Positions 5,481-12,649 of a DNA stretch of 14,337 bases are shown here, piece by piece. Numbering within the stretch: the stretch's first letter is position 1; the number at the start of each line of letters is the position of its first letter. The notes beneath the pieces were generated by a model. That model made no database searches. It worked only from the letters and a program-made list of their open reading frames with translations, and had not been told where the DNA came from. Source of the stretch: Pseudomonadales bacterium (GTDB taxonomy: Bacteria > Pseudomonadota > Gammaproteobacteria > Pseudomonadales > Pseudohongiellaceae); the NCBI GenBank assembly GCA_022360535.1, contig JAKSCP010000347.1, positions 1 to 14,337 on the forward strand, given 5' to 3'. A program made the position numbers and the translations under genes.

Positions 5481-6806
5481 CTAATCGAGTTTCTTCAGCA
5501 GGACCTTGGACTTTCTTTGCAAGTTATAGAGCTGCTGCCGTTGACTGGGTAGCGTGTCCACACTCACTTCCTTGTAACCATTTTCCAAAAAGAAGTGCGA
5601 CGCTTCGGTAGTCAAGGTGAAAAGCGAGCTCATCGCTTTTGCCTGCGCGTGTTTTTCTAAACTCTCAAGCAGACGTTTACCCAGGCCATTGTTTTGATAG
5701 TTGGGATGTATGGCAATACAGGCAACTTCGCCAGCTTGTGCGCTCACTGGATACAGCGCAGCGCAGGCAATGATGGTCTCTTCCAGTTCCACTACGATGA
5801 AGTTTGCAATTTCGTTCTCCAGTAACTCCCTTGAACGAGCGACCAGGGTGCCAGCTTCTTCGAGCGGTTTAATCAGATTGAGGATTCCACCGACGTCTTC
5901 GATGGTGGCATCTCGCAATCGATCGCGGCTGTCTCGGCTTAGCAGGCTGCCATGGCCATCGCGCGTAAACAATTCCAGCAGCATGGCACCATTTTCTTTG
6001 TAGCTGATCAGGTGTGAACGATGCACCGCATTGGCATTGACCCGCAGAGCAGCACGTAGAGCACGGGATACACTGAGCGATTCATCATCGCCCCGTTGCT
6101 GCAACTCATCGGCATACTGCTTGCCATCATCTTCTGTTAAGGCCGGTACGAGTTCGTTGGTACTGGACATTACTCCGGGCGTCGGCACCAGCAATAGCAA
6201 CTTTTCCGCATTCACAGCAACCGCAGTTTCTGTTACGACTTCTTCTGCAGACAGGTTAAAAATTTCCCCGGTTACGGAGTAACCCAGATTTGATAAGAGC
6301 ACGATATTGCCCGCATCCAACTGCTGTTGAATGGCTGTGGCCTGCACTTTTCGAATCTTTCCGGTGAATTGATAGTCGACGCCGTCCAGCACACCCACCG
6401 GTTTGCCAGTGACGAAATTTCCCCGACAGACATTAATGTTTGAGCCATGCATGGGCGAATCTCTCAGCCCCATGGAAAACAAGGCCTCGATCTGGGCGCT
6501 CAACTTGCCAACAGTTGCAGTCACTGTTTCCAAACTTTTTGCTTCGGTGATGCGCAGATTATTGCTGTATTCGGAAGATATTCCTGCCTTATCAAGGGCC
6601 TCGGTAATTTGCGGGCGAGACCCATGTACTATGACCAGTCGCACTCCCAGGCTATGCAACAGACTCAGGTCAAAAATGATGTTTGGCAGATTGTCATGAG
6701 CCAGCGCCTCACCACTGAGAAAGACCACGAAAGTCTTTCCCCGGTGGGAGTTTATGTAGGCAGTGGAAGCTCTAAACCACTCGATGATTTCTTTGTCGTT
6801 TGCCAT
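5481..6806 (-). CDS. argA: N-acetylglutamate synthase ArgA
   Basis: Makes N-acetylglutamate from glutamate and acetyl-CoA, the first step of arginine synthesis; in this enzyme type the step is feedback-inhibited by arginine. The 441 residues (E. coli 443) show an N-terminal amino-acid-kinase-like domain with FVVFLSGEAL at about 26-35 and VRLVIVHGSRPQITEAL at about 55-71. This domain binds arginine and does not phosphorylate. A C-terminal GNAT domain starts near 295 and carries the acetyl-CoA loop YQNNGLGKRLL with CIAIHP just before it. The start is ATG, 21 bases after the argE stop, with no good Shine-Dalgarno, which suggests translational coupling to argE. No ARG-box-like operator is clear ahead of either gene. 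It converges with folA with a gap of zero. Confidence 0.96.
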   Translation of the reverse strand: MANDKEIIEWFRASTAYINSHRGKTFVVFLSGEALAHDNLPNIIFDLSLLHSLGVRLVIVHGSRPQITEALDKAGISSEYSNNLRITEAKSLETVTATVGKLSAQIEALFSMGLRDSPMHGSNINVCRGNFVTGKPVGVLDGVDYQFTGKIRKVQATAIQQQLDAGNIVLLSNLGYSVTGEIFNLSAEEVVTETAVAVNAEKLLLLVPTPGVMSSTNELVPALTEDDGKQYADELQQRGDDESLSVSRALRAALRVNANAVHRSHLISYKENGAMLLELFTRDGHGSLLSRDSRDRLRDATIEDVGGILNLIKPLEEAGTLVARSRELLENEIANFIVVELEETIIACAALYPVSAQAGEVACIAIHPNYQNNGLGKRLLESLEKHAQAKAMSSLFTLTTEASHFFLENGYKEVSVDTLPSQRQQLYNLQRKSKVLLKKLD

Positions 6807-6827
6807 AACAATCTGTCGCTACGGCCG

Positions 6828-7982
6828 TCAGGCCTTCACACAATTTCGAATGATGAGTTGCTTGATGACATCGATAGCAGGTTGAATCATGTCCAGTGAC
6901 AGATACTCATCGGGCTGATGCGCCTGCTCGATATGACCCGGGCCCATGATGATCGTATCCATGCCCAGTTCCTGCAGATAAGGCCCTTCCGTGCCGAACG
7001 CAACACTGATTCCGGTATGACCGGTTAGCTCTTCAGCAGCTTTTAGCAGCGCGCTGTTTTCATCAGCAAAAAAAGCGGGTACCCCGGTAAATTTTTTAAC
7101 CAGTTCAAATTCTAACCCTAAGGGCTCGGCAATCTGCTTCACTCTCTGCTCGATATCGGCTCGCACGGTGTCCAGATTCATACCCGGCATCAGTCTTACA
7201 TCGAACTGGAGTTCACAGTGTCCACAGATTCGATTGGGGTTGTCGCCACCATGGATACTTCCCAGGTTTAGCGTAGGATAGGGGATTTCAAACAATGGAT
7301 TCTGGTACTGCTGTTTGATTTCCTCTCTGTAGACCATCAAATCAGAGATCACCTTGTGCATACCTTCGAGAGCATTGCGACCCAGGCTGGGATCAGAAGA
7401 GTGTCCGCTCTGTCCAAGTAGCCTGATGGCATCCATCAAGATACCCTTATGGGTACGCACTGGCTTGAGCCCGGTAGGTTCACCGATCAATGCGGTTCGC
7501 GCTCTTGGTCTTCCCATCTCTGCAATGGTTTTGGCGCCCTCCATTGAAGTCTCTTCATCGGCAGTAGCCAAGATAATCAACGGCTCTTTCAAGTCAACGT
7601 CGCCAAGTTCCCGAATCGCTTCCATGGCGATAGGAAAAAACCCTTTCATATCAGTAATGCCCAGGCCAAGAAGCTTGCCGTCCTGTTCGTTAACAGTAAA
7701 AGGATCGGCGGACCAGAGTTCATCATCGTAGGGCACTGTGTCGGTATGCCCGGCCAACACTAAACCACCGGGTCCACTTCCCAGCGTGGCAATCAGGTTG
7801 AATTTTCCAGGTGAAGCGCAGGGCACTATTTCGTTGCTGAATCCCAGGCTTTCGAAATATTCGGCGAGCTGATCGATAATAGGGCGATTGCTCATATCTA
7901 ACTCGGCGTTAGTCGAGCTTACGCTGGGGATATTGATAACCCTGTCCAATCGATCTCGAAGTGGTGGCAACAATGCTGACAT
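6828..7982 (-). CDS. argE: Acetylornithine deacetylase ArgE
   Basis: Hydrolyses N-acetylornithine to ornithine and acetate in the linear arginine pathway. This is an M20-family zinc enzyme of 384 residues. The metal site is complete: His79 and Asp81 in GHTDTVP, the bridging Asp111 in GITDMKG, the catalytic and ligand pair Glu143-Glu144 in ADEET, Glu168 in IGEPTG, and His355 in EQAHQPDE. The dimerisation domain spans roughly 175-295. Length equals the E. coli enzyme. DapE (succinyl-diaminopimelate desuccinylase) is the closest alternative, but the GEPTGLKPVRTHKG block and the neighbouring argA favour ArgE. It leads the argE-argA pair. The 76 bases upstream hold the phhB terminator and presumably the argE promoter, which I could not resolve. 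Having ArgE with ArgA means acetate is released rather than recycled by ArgJ at this step. Confidence 0.94.
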   Translation of the reverse strand: MSALLPPLRDRLDRVINIPSVSSTNAELDMSNRPIIDQLAEYFESLGFSNEIVPCASPGKFNLIATLGSGPGGLVLAGHTDTVPYDDELWSADPFTVNEQDGKLLGLGITDMKGFFPIAMEAIRELGDVDLKEPLIILATADEETSMEGAKTIAEMGRPRARTALIGEPTGLKPVRTHKGILMDAIRLLGQSGHSSDPSLGRNALEGMHKVISDLMVYREEIKQQYQNPLFEIPYPTLNLGSIHGGDNPNRICGHCELQFDVRLMPGMNLDTVRADIEQRVKQIAEPLGLEFELVKKFTGVPAFFADENSALLKAAEELTGHTGISVAFGTEGPYLQELGMDTIIMGPGHIEQAHQPDEYLSLDMIQPAIDVIKQLIIRNCVKA

Positions 7983-8030
7983 TTCAATCTGTTGTGGTGA
8001 GTAAAATTCTTAACTGATTAATTTGATAAA

Positions 8031-8045
8031 CCACACTCTGTGTGG
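8031..8045 (-). terminator. Hairpin with T-rich tail after phhB
   Basis: CCACAC (8031-8036) and GTGTGG (8040-8045) form a perfect 6-bp stem with a 3-base loop. Read on the minus strand the stem is followed by TTTATC and further AT-rich sequence, a plausible short intrinsic terminator 13 bases past the phhB stop. It would close the yggS-to-phhB unit before argE. The stem is short and the T-tract brief, so efficiency may be low. Confidence 0.5.
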
Positions 8046-8058
8046 CGCTGAGTATTAA

Positions 8059-8412
8059 CTAGGTGGGTGCTGAAAGCTTGGCGATCATGTCTGTCTTCGC
8101 CGCCATGATAAAGTCATTTATATGAAGGCCATTGATCCTGTGTGTCCACCAGTAGATTGTCACCTTTCCCCACTCGGTCAGGATACCTGGGTGATGATCT
8201 TCCCGTTCCGCCAGGTTGGCAATCTTGTAAGTAAAGTTGAAGGCATCCTTAAACTCAACGAAATGAAATTCGCGGATAAGTTTCTCGACGCCATCGTGAA
8301 ACTCCCTACGCCAGGCAGGCACAGCCAACATCAGTTGGTTAGCCTCTTCTTCCGTAACTACCGGTGCACCTAAACCGCAAGGTTCGCAGCGTCGTTTATA
8401 CAGTTGCTCCAC
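8059..8412 (-). CDS. phhB: Pterin-4a-carbinolamine dehydratase
   Basis: Dehydrates 4a-hydroxytetrahydropterin, which regenerates the cofactor of aromatic amino-acid hydroxylases and prevents formation of 7-pterins. The 117-residue protein has the whole family signature: EDHHPGI at 71-77 with the catalytic histidine pair His73-His74, Trp81, and WWTHR ending with His91. An N-terminal CEPC pair (9-12) is common in proteobacterial members. The start is GTG at 8412, chosen because AAGGAG lies only five bases ahead. That ribosome site overlaps the hemW stop codon, so the two genes are translationally linked. No phenylalanine hydroxylase (phhA) is in the window. Free-standing copies are widespread and may act in folate or molybdopterin metabolism, or as PhhA expression factors; the role here is unknown. 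Confidence 0.93.
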   Translation of the reverse strand: MEQLYKRRCEPCGLGAPVVTEEEANQLMLAVPAWRREFHDGVEKLIREFHFVEFKDAFNFTYKIANLAEREDHHPGILTEWGKVTIYWWTHRINGLHINDFIMAAKTDMIAKLSAPT

Positions 8413-8417
8413 GCTCT

Positions 8418-8423
8418 CTCCTT
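8418..8423 (-). promoter_or_regulatory. Strong ribosome site that sets the GTG start of phhB
   Basis: AAGGAG on the minus strand, five bases before GTG at 8412. It overlaps the TAA stop of hemW (8422-8424), so ribosomes ending hemW are placed for phhB. It decides the GTG start, as the first in-frame ATG is inside the conserved part of the protein. Confidence 0.7.
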
Positions 8424-9579
8424 AGTCGGTTTCTAGAAATTCTTCGAGTAGGCTATTTAAGACACGATAGCCGCGATCTGTAGTGGTGACGTTGTTGCCG
8501 TTGACAGCCAGTAGATCTTGCGCGGAGAGGTATTCTACCTGCTTTCCAATTGAGGAAAAAGTGACACCAGTCCGCTTTTCAAAACTCTTTATGTCGAAGC
8601 CATCGCGCAATCTTAGAGCATTCAACAGGAATTCGAATGGTCGTTCGCTTTTGTCGACTTCAGTTCGTTCGGCATCGCGATTGATACCCGCCGCAATATA
8701 GTGGTCAGGCTGCTTTTTCTTGCGACTTCGTATGATGGCGTTCTGAGCGGGGTTACTGAGTTTGCCATGAGCACCCGCACCGACTCCCAGATAGTCGCCA
8801 TAGCCCCAATAATTCAGATTGTGGCGAGAGGCAAATTCAGTTTGGCAATAGGCTGATACCTCGTAACGTTGGAATCCATTCGCGCTCAGTCTCTGAATTC
8901 CTTCTTCCTGAATTTCCAGATATAGCGATTCGGCCGGCAGGGTAGGGGGACGGCTATGGAACTCGGTATTGGGCTCGATGGTGAGCTGATACCAGGATAG
9001 ATGTGTGGGCTCAAAACCAAGTGCTTGTTCAATATCTTCCAGGGCGTCCGCAACCGATTGATCCGGTAGGCTGTGCATTAAATCCAGATTGAAGTTATCA
9101 AAGCCTGCCTGCCTGCACATCTCAATGGCCTGCCGGGCTTCCTGAGCGTTGTGGATACGACCAAGAACTTGCAGTTTGGACTCTTGAAAACTTTGAATGC
9201 CCAGGGAAAGTCGATTTACGCCGCAGCTATAATAATCCTTAAACCGATTGGCTTCAGCCGTACCCGGATTGGCTTCCAGGGTGATCTCGATGCTCTCTTC
9301 GAAACCAAATAATTGCTCGGCTTTGTTCAATACTGTTGCAATAGACTGAGCACTAAACAAGCTGGGCGTACCGCCCCCAATGAATATAGATCGCAGTTGG
9401 CGGTGGTCGTCTGAGTTGCGATTACTTGCTTCGAAGCTTAGATCATCACACAGCGCCGCCACATACTCATCTTCGGGCAGGTCATCCCGAACCTGATGCG
9501 AGTTAAAGTCGCAGTAGGGGCATTTGCGCACACACCAGGGTATGTGCAGGTAGAGACTTAGGGGCGGGTATTCCAGCAT
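8422..9579 (-). CDS. hemW: Radical SAM heme chaperone HemW
   Basis: A 385-residue radical SAM protein of the HemW group, which binds heme and an iron-sulfur cluster and delivers heme to membrane proteins; it was long misnamed oxygen-independent coproporphyrinogen oxidase. The N-terminus PPLSLYLHIPWCVRKCPYCDFNSH is typical, with cluster cysteines Cys16, Cys20 and Cys23 (CxxxCxxC). IFIGGGTPSLFS binds SAM, and ITLEANPGT and GVNRLSLGIQSFQ follow in the expected order. HemN proper has an extra N-terminal region and a fourth nearby cysteine that are absent here, so HemW is preferred. The start ATG lies inside the end of rdgB (22-base overlap) and gives the usual N-terminus. Gene order rdgB-hemW is conserved in many gammaproteobacteria. 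Confidence 0.95.
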   Translation of the reverse strand: MLEYPPLSLYLHIPWCVRKCPYCDFNSHQVRDDLPEDEYVAALCDDLSFEASNRNSDDHRQLRSIFIGGGTPSLFSAQSIATVLNKAEQLFGFEESIEITLEANPGTAEANRFKDYYSCGVNRLSLGIQSFQESKLQVLGRIHNAQEARQAIEMCRQAGFDNFNLDLMHSLPDQSVADALEDIEQALGFEPTHLSWYQLTIEPNTEFHSRPPTLPAESLYLEIQEEGIQRLSANGFQRYEVSAYCQTEFASRHNLNYWGYGDYLGVGAGAHGKLSNPAQNAIIRSRKKKQPDHYIAAGINRDAERTEVDKSERPFEFLLNALRLRDGFDIKSFEKRTGVTFSSIGKQVEYLSAQDLLAVNGNNVTTTDRGYRVLNSLLEEFLETD

Positions 9580-10160
9580 TCCAGAAGCTGACGCAACGCT
9601 TGCCCGCGATGGCTAAGTGAGTTCTTGACGTCTTTAGCCAGTTCCGCAGAGGCGCAGTCGTGGGTAGGCACGTAAAACAGTGGATCATAGCCAAAGCCGT
9701 TCACTCCTGACTCTGCAAACAAAATCCTGCCTTCCCAGGTGCCCTGGCAAATGAGTGGCATTGGATCCTTGGCATGTCGCAGGTAGACGATGACGCATTG
9801 AAAACGTGCACTGCGATCTGCCTCTGCAACTTGTTCCAGTTCCGTAAGCAGTTTAGCGTTGTTGGCGGCATCGGCCTCTTCGCCACTTACCCCGGAGTAA
9901 CGCGCAGAATAAATACCAGGTTCACCATTTAGCGCATCCACTTCGATGCCAGAGTCGTCGGCAATACTGGGAAGGCCTGTTTCCTGGCAGGCATGGCGAG
10001 CCTTGATCAATGCGTTTTCTACAAAGCTTAGCCCTGTTTCCGGTACATCACCGACGCCCAGCTCGGATTGGGGAATCAATTCCACTTCCTTGACCGCCAG
10101 CATGTCCTGCAGCTCGCGGAGTTTACCCTGGTTCCCGCTGGCTAATACTACCCGTTGCAT
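9558..10160 (-). CDS. rdgB: dITP/XTP pyrophosphatase RdgB
   Basis: Cleans the nucleotide pool by hydrolysing dITP, ITP and XTP to monophosphates. The 200-residue HAM1-like protein has the substrate-binding loop ASGNQGKLREL at 7-17, IADDSGIEVDALNGEPG at 66-82 with catalytic Asp69, FGYDPLF at 156-162 and LSHRGQAL at 182-189, where the His-Arg pair contacts the base. Length is normal (E. coli 197). The ATG start has AGAGG nine bases upstream and is 5 bases after metW; the end overlaps hemW by 22 bases. It is part of the metX-metW-rdgB-hemW-phhB transcription unit, with no functional link to methionine beyond shared position. Confidence 0.96.
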   Translation of the reverse strand: MQRVVLASGNQGKLRELQDMLAVKEVELIPQSELGVGDVPETGLSFVENALIKARHACQETGLPSIADDSGIEVDALNGEPGIYSARYSGVSGEEADAANNAKLLTELEQVAEADRSARFQCVIVYLRHAKDPMPLICQGTWEGRILFAESGVNGFGYDPLFYVPTHDCASAELAKDVKNSLSHRGQALRQLLECWNTRP

Positions 10161-10165
10161 AACAC

Positions 10166-10759
10166 TTAGCCTCTGGTAATGTGATAGATGGCAATTTCAC
10201 CGAGCAAATTTGGCCAGGCCTTAACCCCCCAACTACCCTGGTGCTGAGAATCCACAACGGTACGGGTTAGTACCCGGACGTTCATCTCTTTGCAGAGTGC
10301 GTCAAAATCTTTCACTGTGCAGAAGTGGATGTTAGGCGTGTCATACCACTGATGCGGCATGAACTTGCTCACGGGCATGCGCCCGCGCGTTGCCAGGTAG
10401 AGGCGACTCTTCCAATTGCCAAAGTTCGGGAAAGTAACAATTCCCTTTTTACCTACTCTGAGCATTTCTTCCACGAGCAGGTGAGGATTACTCAATGCCT
10501 GCAGAGTTTGTGCTAATAACACCGTATCGAAGCTATCGGACTGATAATTGTCCAGCCCTTTGTCCATGTTCTCTTCGATGACGTTTACGCCATTATCGAT
10601 GCACTGTTCGATATTGTCTTGATCTATCTCCAACCCGATTGAGCTGACGTTCTTGGTTTCATTCAGGAAATGCAACAAGCTGCCGTCACCACACCCCAGG
10701 TCCAGGACACGGCTATTGGGTTCGATCCATTGCTGAATGATTTCGAGATCAGGTCGCAT
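10166..10759 (-). CDS. metW: Methionine biosynthesis protein MetW
   Basis: A 197-residue SAM-binding methyltransferase-fold protein that nearly always accompanies metX in Proteobacteria and is needed for, or boosts, homoserine acylation; its exact reaction is not settled. The N-terminus MRPDLEIIQQWI is characteristic. Motif I is VLDLGCGDGSLLHFL at 18-32, FDTVLLAQTLQAL marks the central strand, and the conserved KKGIVTFPNFGNWKSRLYL follows. The C-terminal block with the HWYDTPNIHFCT motif is also family-specific. The ATG lies within the last codons of metX (11-base overlap), with AGGGAG upstream, a clear case of translational coupling. Length matches relatives (about 195-200). Confidence 0.95.
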   Translation of the reverse strand: MRPDLEIIQQWIEPNSRVLDLGCGDGSLLHFLNETKNVSSIGLEIDQDNIEQCIDNGVNVIEENMDKGLDNYQSDSFDTVLLAQTLQALSNPHLLVEEMLRVGKKGIVTFPNFGNWKSRLYLATRGRMPVSKFMPHQWYDTPNIHFCTVKDFDALCKEMNVRVLTRTVVDSQHQGSWGVKAWPNLLGEIAIYHITRG

Positions 10760-11948
10760 TACTGCAGTTCTCCCTGAAGACTCGATTCATGTAGGCAGAA
10801 AAGGCATTCATATATCTTGGAATAGGCAACAGAAAAGCGTCGTGACCTTCATCGGCTTCGATTTCAACATAGGTCACTTCCCGTCCTGCTTTGAGCAGAT
10901 CGTTCACCAGTTCCCTCGAGCGCTCCGGCGGAAAACGCCAGTCAGTGCTGAAGGACACCAGCATGAATTTGCAACTGCTATTAGCGAAGGCTTTACTAAG
11001 ATCACCATCGAAATCCACAGAAGGGTCAAAGTAGTCGAGCGCCTTGGTCATTAGCAGGTAAGTATTGGCATCAAAGTTTTCAGAAAAACGTTCGCCTTGA
11101 TAGTGCAGGTAACTCTCCACCTGAAAATCCACATTAAAACCAAAACTGAGCTTGCCACTGCGCAAATCGCGACCGAAGTTGGATCCGGACGCCTCGAAAT
11201 CGCCCACCGTTTTCCCGAATTTTGAGCGCATCGCGTTATCTGACAGATAGGTTATATGACCAACCATACGCGCCAGCATCAGCCCCTGCTTGGGTGAAGT
11301 CTGATGCTCAAGGTAGCGTCCGTCGTGGAAATTGGGATCGCTGATGATGGAGTGTCGAGCCACCTCATTGAATGCGATGTTCTGGGCGGAAAGCTTCGGC
11401 GCCGCAGCAATGCATACCGCATGATGCAAACGCTCGGGATAGCTGATTGCCCAGCGCAGCACCTGCATACCACCGAGGCTGCCACCTACGACGGCGGCCC
11501 ACTGCTGAATGCCAAGTTTGTCCATTAACATGACCTGGCTCTTGACCCAGTCGCGCACAGTGACTACGGGGAAATCAGGTCCATAGAACGTGCCGGTTTG
11601 CGGATTTTCAGAAATTGGCCCAGTACTGCCGGCGCAGCCGCCAAGGTTATTCAGGGACACGACGAAGAATCTGTCCGTATCGATAGGTTTGCCAGGGCCA
11701 ATGCAGGACTCCCACCAACCTGGCTTGCTATCTTCTTCACTGTGATAACCGGCAGCATGATGGTCACCGCTGAGGGCGTGACAGATCAGGACGGCATTAG
11801 ACTTGTCTGCATTAAGCTTGCCATAGGTCTCCACCATCAGGTCAAATCCCTGTAGCACTTTCCCACTGCGCAGGGCCAACTCTTCATCAAAATGAATCAG
11901 CTGAGGGCTCACCAGCCCGACCGAGTCTTGAGGTAGTGACTTATTCAT
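10749..11948 (-). CDS. metX: Homoserine O-acyltransferase MetX, probably the succinyl-CoA-using form
   Basis: Activates homoserine at its hydroxyl for methionine synthesis. An alpha/beta-hydrolase of 399 residues with nucleophile Ser157 in VGGSLGGMQ, triad Asp336 in STDWRF and His369 in EGHDAF. The early blocks NAVLICHALSGDHHAAG (51-67) and NNLGGCAGSTGP (100-111) are also present. MetX enzymes use acetyl- or succinyl-CoA. As I recall, an Arg in the DWRF position (Arg338 here) is shared with Pseudomonas enzymes classed as succinyltransferases, while acetyl-CoA users have a non-basic residue there, so O-succinylhomoserine is the predicted product. Coupling to metW fits this. Start: ATG at 11948 with no strong Shine-Dalgarno. 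The 70-base leader after yggT holds an inverted repeat; I see no MetJ box or SAM riboswitch. Confidence 0.93.
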   Translation of the reverse strand: MNKSLPQDSVGLVSPQLIHFDEELALRSGKVLQGFDLMVETYGKLNADKSNAVLICHALSGDHHAAGYHSEEDSKPGWWESCIGPGKPIDTDRFFVVSLNNLGGCAGSTGPISENPQTGTFYGPDFPVVTVRDWVKSQVMLMDKLGIQQWAAVVGGSLGGMQVLRWAISYPERLHHAVCIAAAPKLSAQNIAFNEVARHSIISDPNFHDGRYLEHQTSPKQGLMLARMVGHITYLSDNAMRSKFGKTVGDFEASGSNFGRDLRSGKLSFGFNVDFQVESYLHYQGERFSENFDANTYLLMTKALDYFDPSVDFDGDLSKAFANSSCKFMLVSFSTDWRFPPERSRELVNDLLKAGREVTYVEIEADEGHDAFLLPIPRYMNAFSAYMNRVFRENCSNAT

Positions 11949-11974
11949 AGTTACTGAACGTAGTATTCACTGTA

Positions 11975-12010
11975 GCTTTCTGGTGAGTAGTTTTACATTC
12001 CAGAAAAAGC
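11975..12010 (-). promoter_or_regulatory. Inverted repeat in the metX leader
   Basis: On the minus strand GCTTTTTCTGG (12000-12010) and CCAGAAAGC (11975-11983) pair through nine base pairs with a two-base bulge, around a 16-base loop. It lies 26 bases before the metX ATG and 8 bases after the yggT stop. It could be an RNA hairpin or an operator. There is no T-run on its 3' side on the metX strand, so it is not an obvious terminator for yggT. Confidence 0.3.
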
Positions 12011-12018
12011 AGTTGGCT

Positions 12019-12618
12019 TTAGATGCCGATTACCACTGCGGCAATTTGTTCGTTAATGCCAAAAGACTGAATCAATAAATTCTGGATCAGACCAATCGCG
12101 ATGAAAATAAAGATAGGAGAAAAATCCAGACCACCCATGGGAGGTATTACTTTTCTAACGGGCGCCATGACAGGTTCCGTCAATTGCCATATCAATCGTA
12201 ATAGGGGGTGAGGATTCATGTTGCCAGAAAACAGCATGACAAACGACATAATGATGGAAGCAATAATGGCGTAGTAGTAGATATTGACGATGAAGTAAAT
12301 CACCCCTACGAATGCCCAGGTAACGACGAAGCCAGCAGAAGGAATCGAACCACCATAGAGGAGGATCAAAATACAAATGGCAACACCCTGCACTACAAGT
12401 GCCAGGATCAGGCTAGAGAAATCGATGCCCTTGTAACCGGGGATGAAACTGCGAAAGACCCGCACCAATGGGTCGGTAATGCGAACCACAGCTTGCGATA
12501 CCGGATTATAAAAATCTGCCCTGGCGATCTGTAGCAAGAAGCGCAGCAATATAGCCATTAGATATAATCCTCCAATAGCATTGAAAATTAGCGCGGCTGA
12601 ACTTCCTAAAACACCCAT
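12019..12618 (-). CDS. yggT: YggT family integral membrane protein
   Basis: A 199-residue inner-membrane protein made of two repeated YGGT units. Each unit has a membrane segment, then an amphipathic stretch of the form NPxxxxVxxxTDPLVRVFRSFIPGYKGIDFS (about 38-68), mirrored by NPHPLLRLIWQLTEPVMAPVRKVIPPMGGLDFS (about 135-167). Hydrophobic segments lie at about 11-31, 68-90, 97-131 (probably two) and 167-185. The biochemical role is unknown; E. coli YggT has been linked to osmotic or potassium tolerance. Homologues next to ftsZ/sepF in other phyla (YlmG) suggest a link to the cell envelope. It lies 31 bases after proC. The ATG start has GAGAAG upstream. The yggS-proC-yggT order is conserved from Pseudomonas to E. 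coli (yggS-yggT). Confidence 0.92.
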   Translation of the reverse strand: MGVLGSSAALIFNAIGGLYLMAILLRFLLQIARADFYNPVSQAVVRITDPLVRVFRSFIPGYKGIDFSSLILALVVQGVAICILILLYGGSIPSAGFVVTWAFVGVIYFIVNIYYYAIIASIIMSFVMLFSGNMNPHPLLRLIWQLTEPVMAPVRKVIPPMGGLDFSPIFIFIAIGLIQNLLIQSFGINEQIAAVVIGI

Positions 12619-12649
12619 AGTAACTTCTCTTTGATTCCTGTATTAACTA

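Noticed and set aside
6823..6840. GGCC-TGAC-GGCC hairpin at the argE stop codon
   Set aside because: The stem is only four pairs and arises from a self-complementary tetramer; no T-tract follows, and argA must be transcribed through it.
7983..8058. Arginine-repressor operator (ARG box) upstream of argE
   Set aside because: The region is AT-rich, but I found no pair of convincing TGAATnnnnATTCA-like half sites.
8422..9579. Coproporphyrinogen III oxidase (HemN) as the identity of this gene
   Set aside because: The short N-terminus and CxxxCxxC pattern, along with the rdgB neighbour, fit HemW; the longer N-terminal region of HemN is absent.
11598..11855. Plus-strand open frame inside metX
   Set aside because: Antisense shadow of a strongly conserved enzyme gene, without a ribosome site or a recognisable domain.
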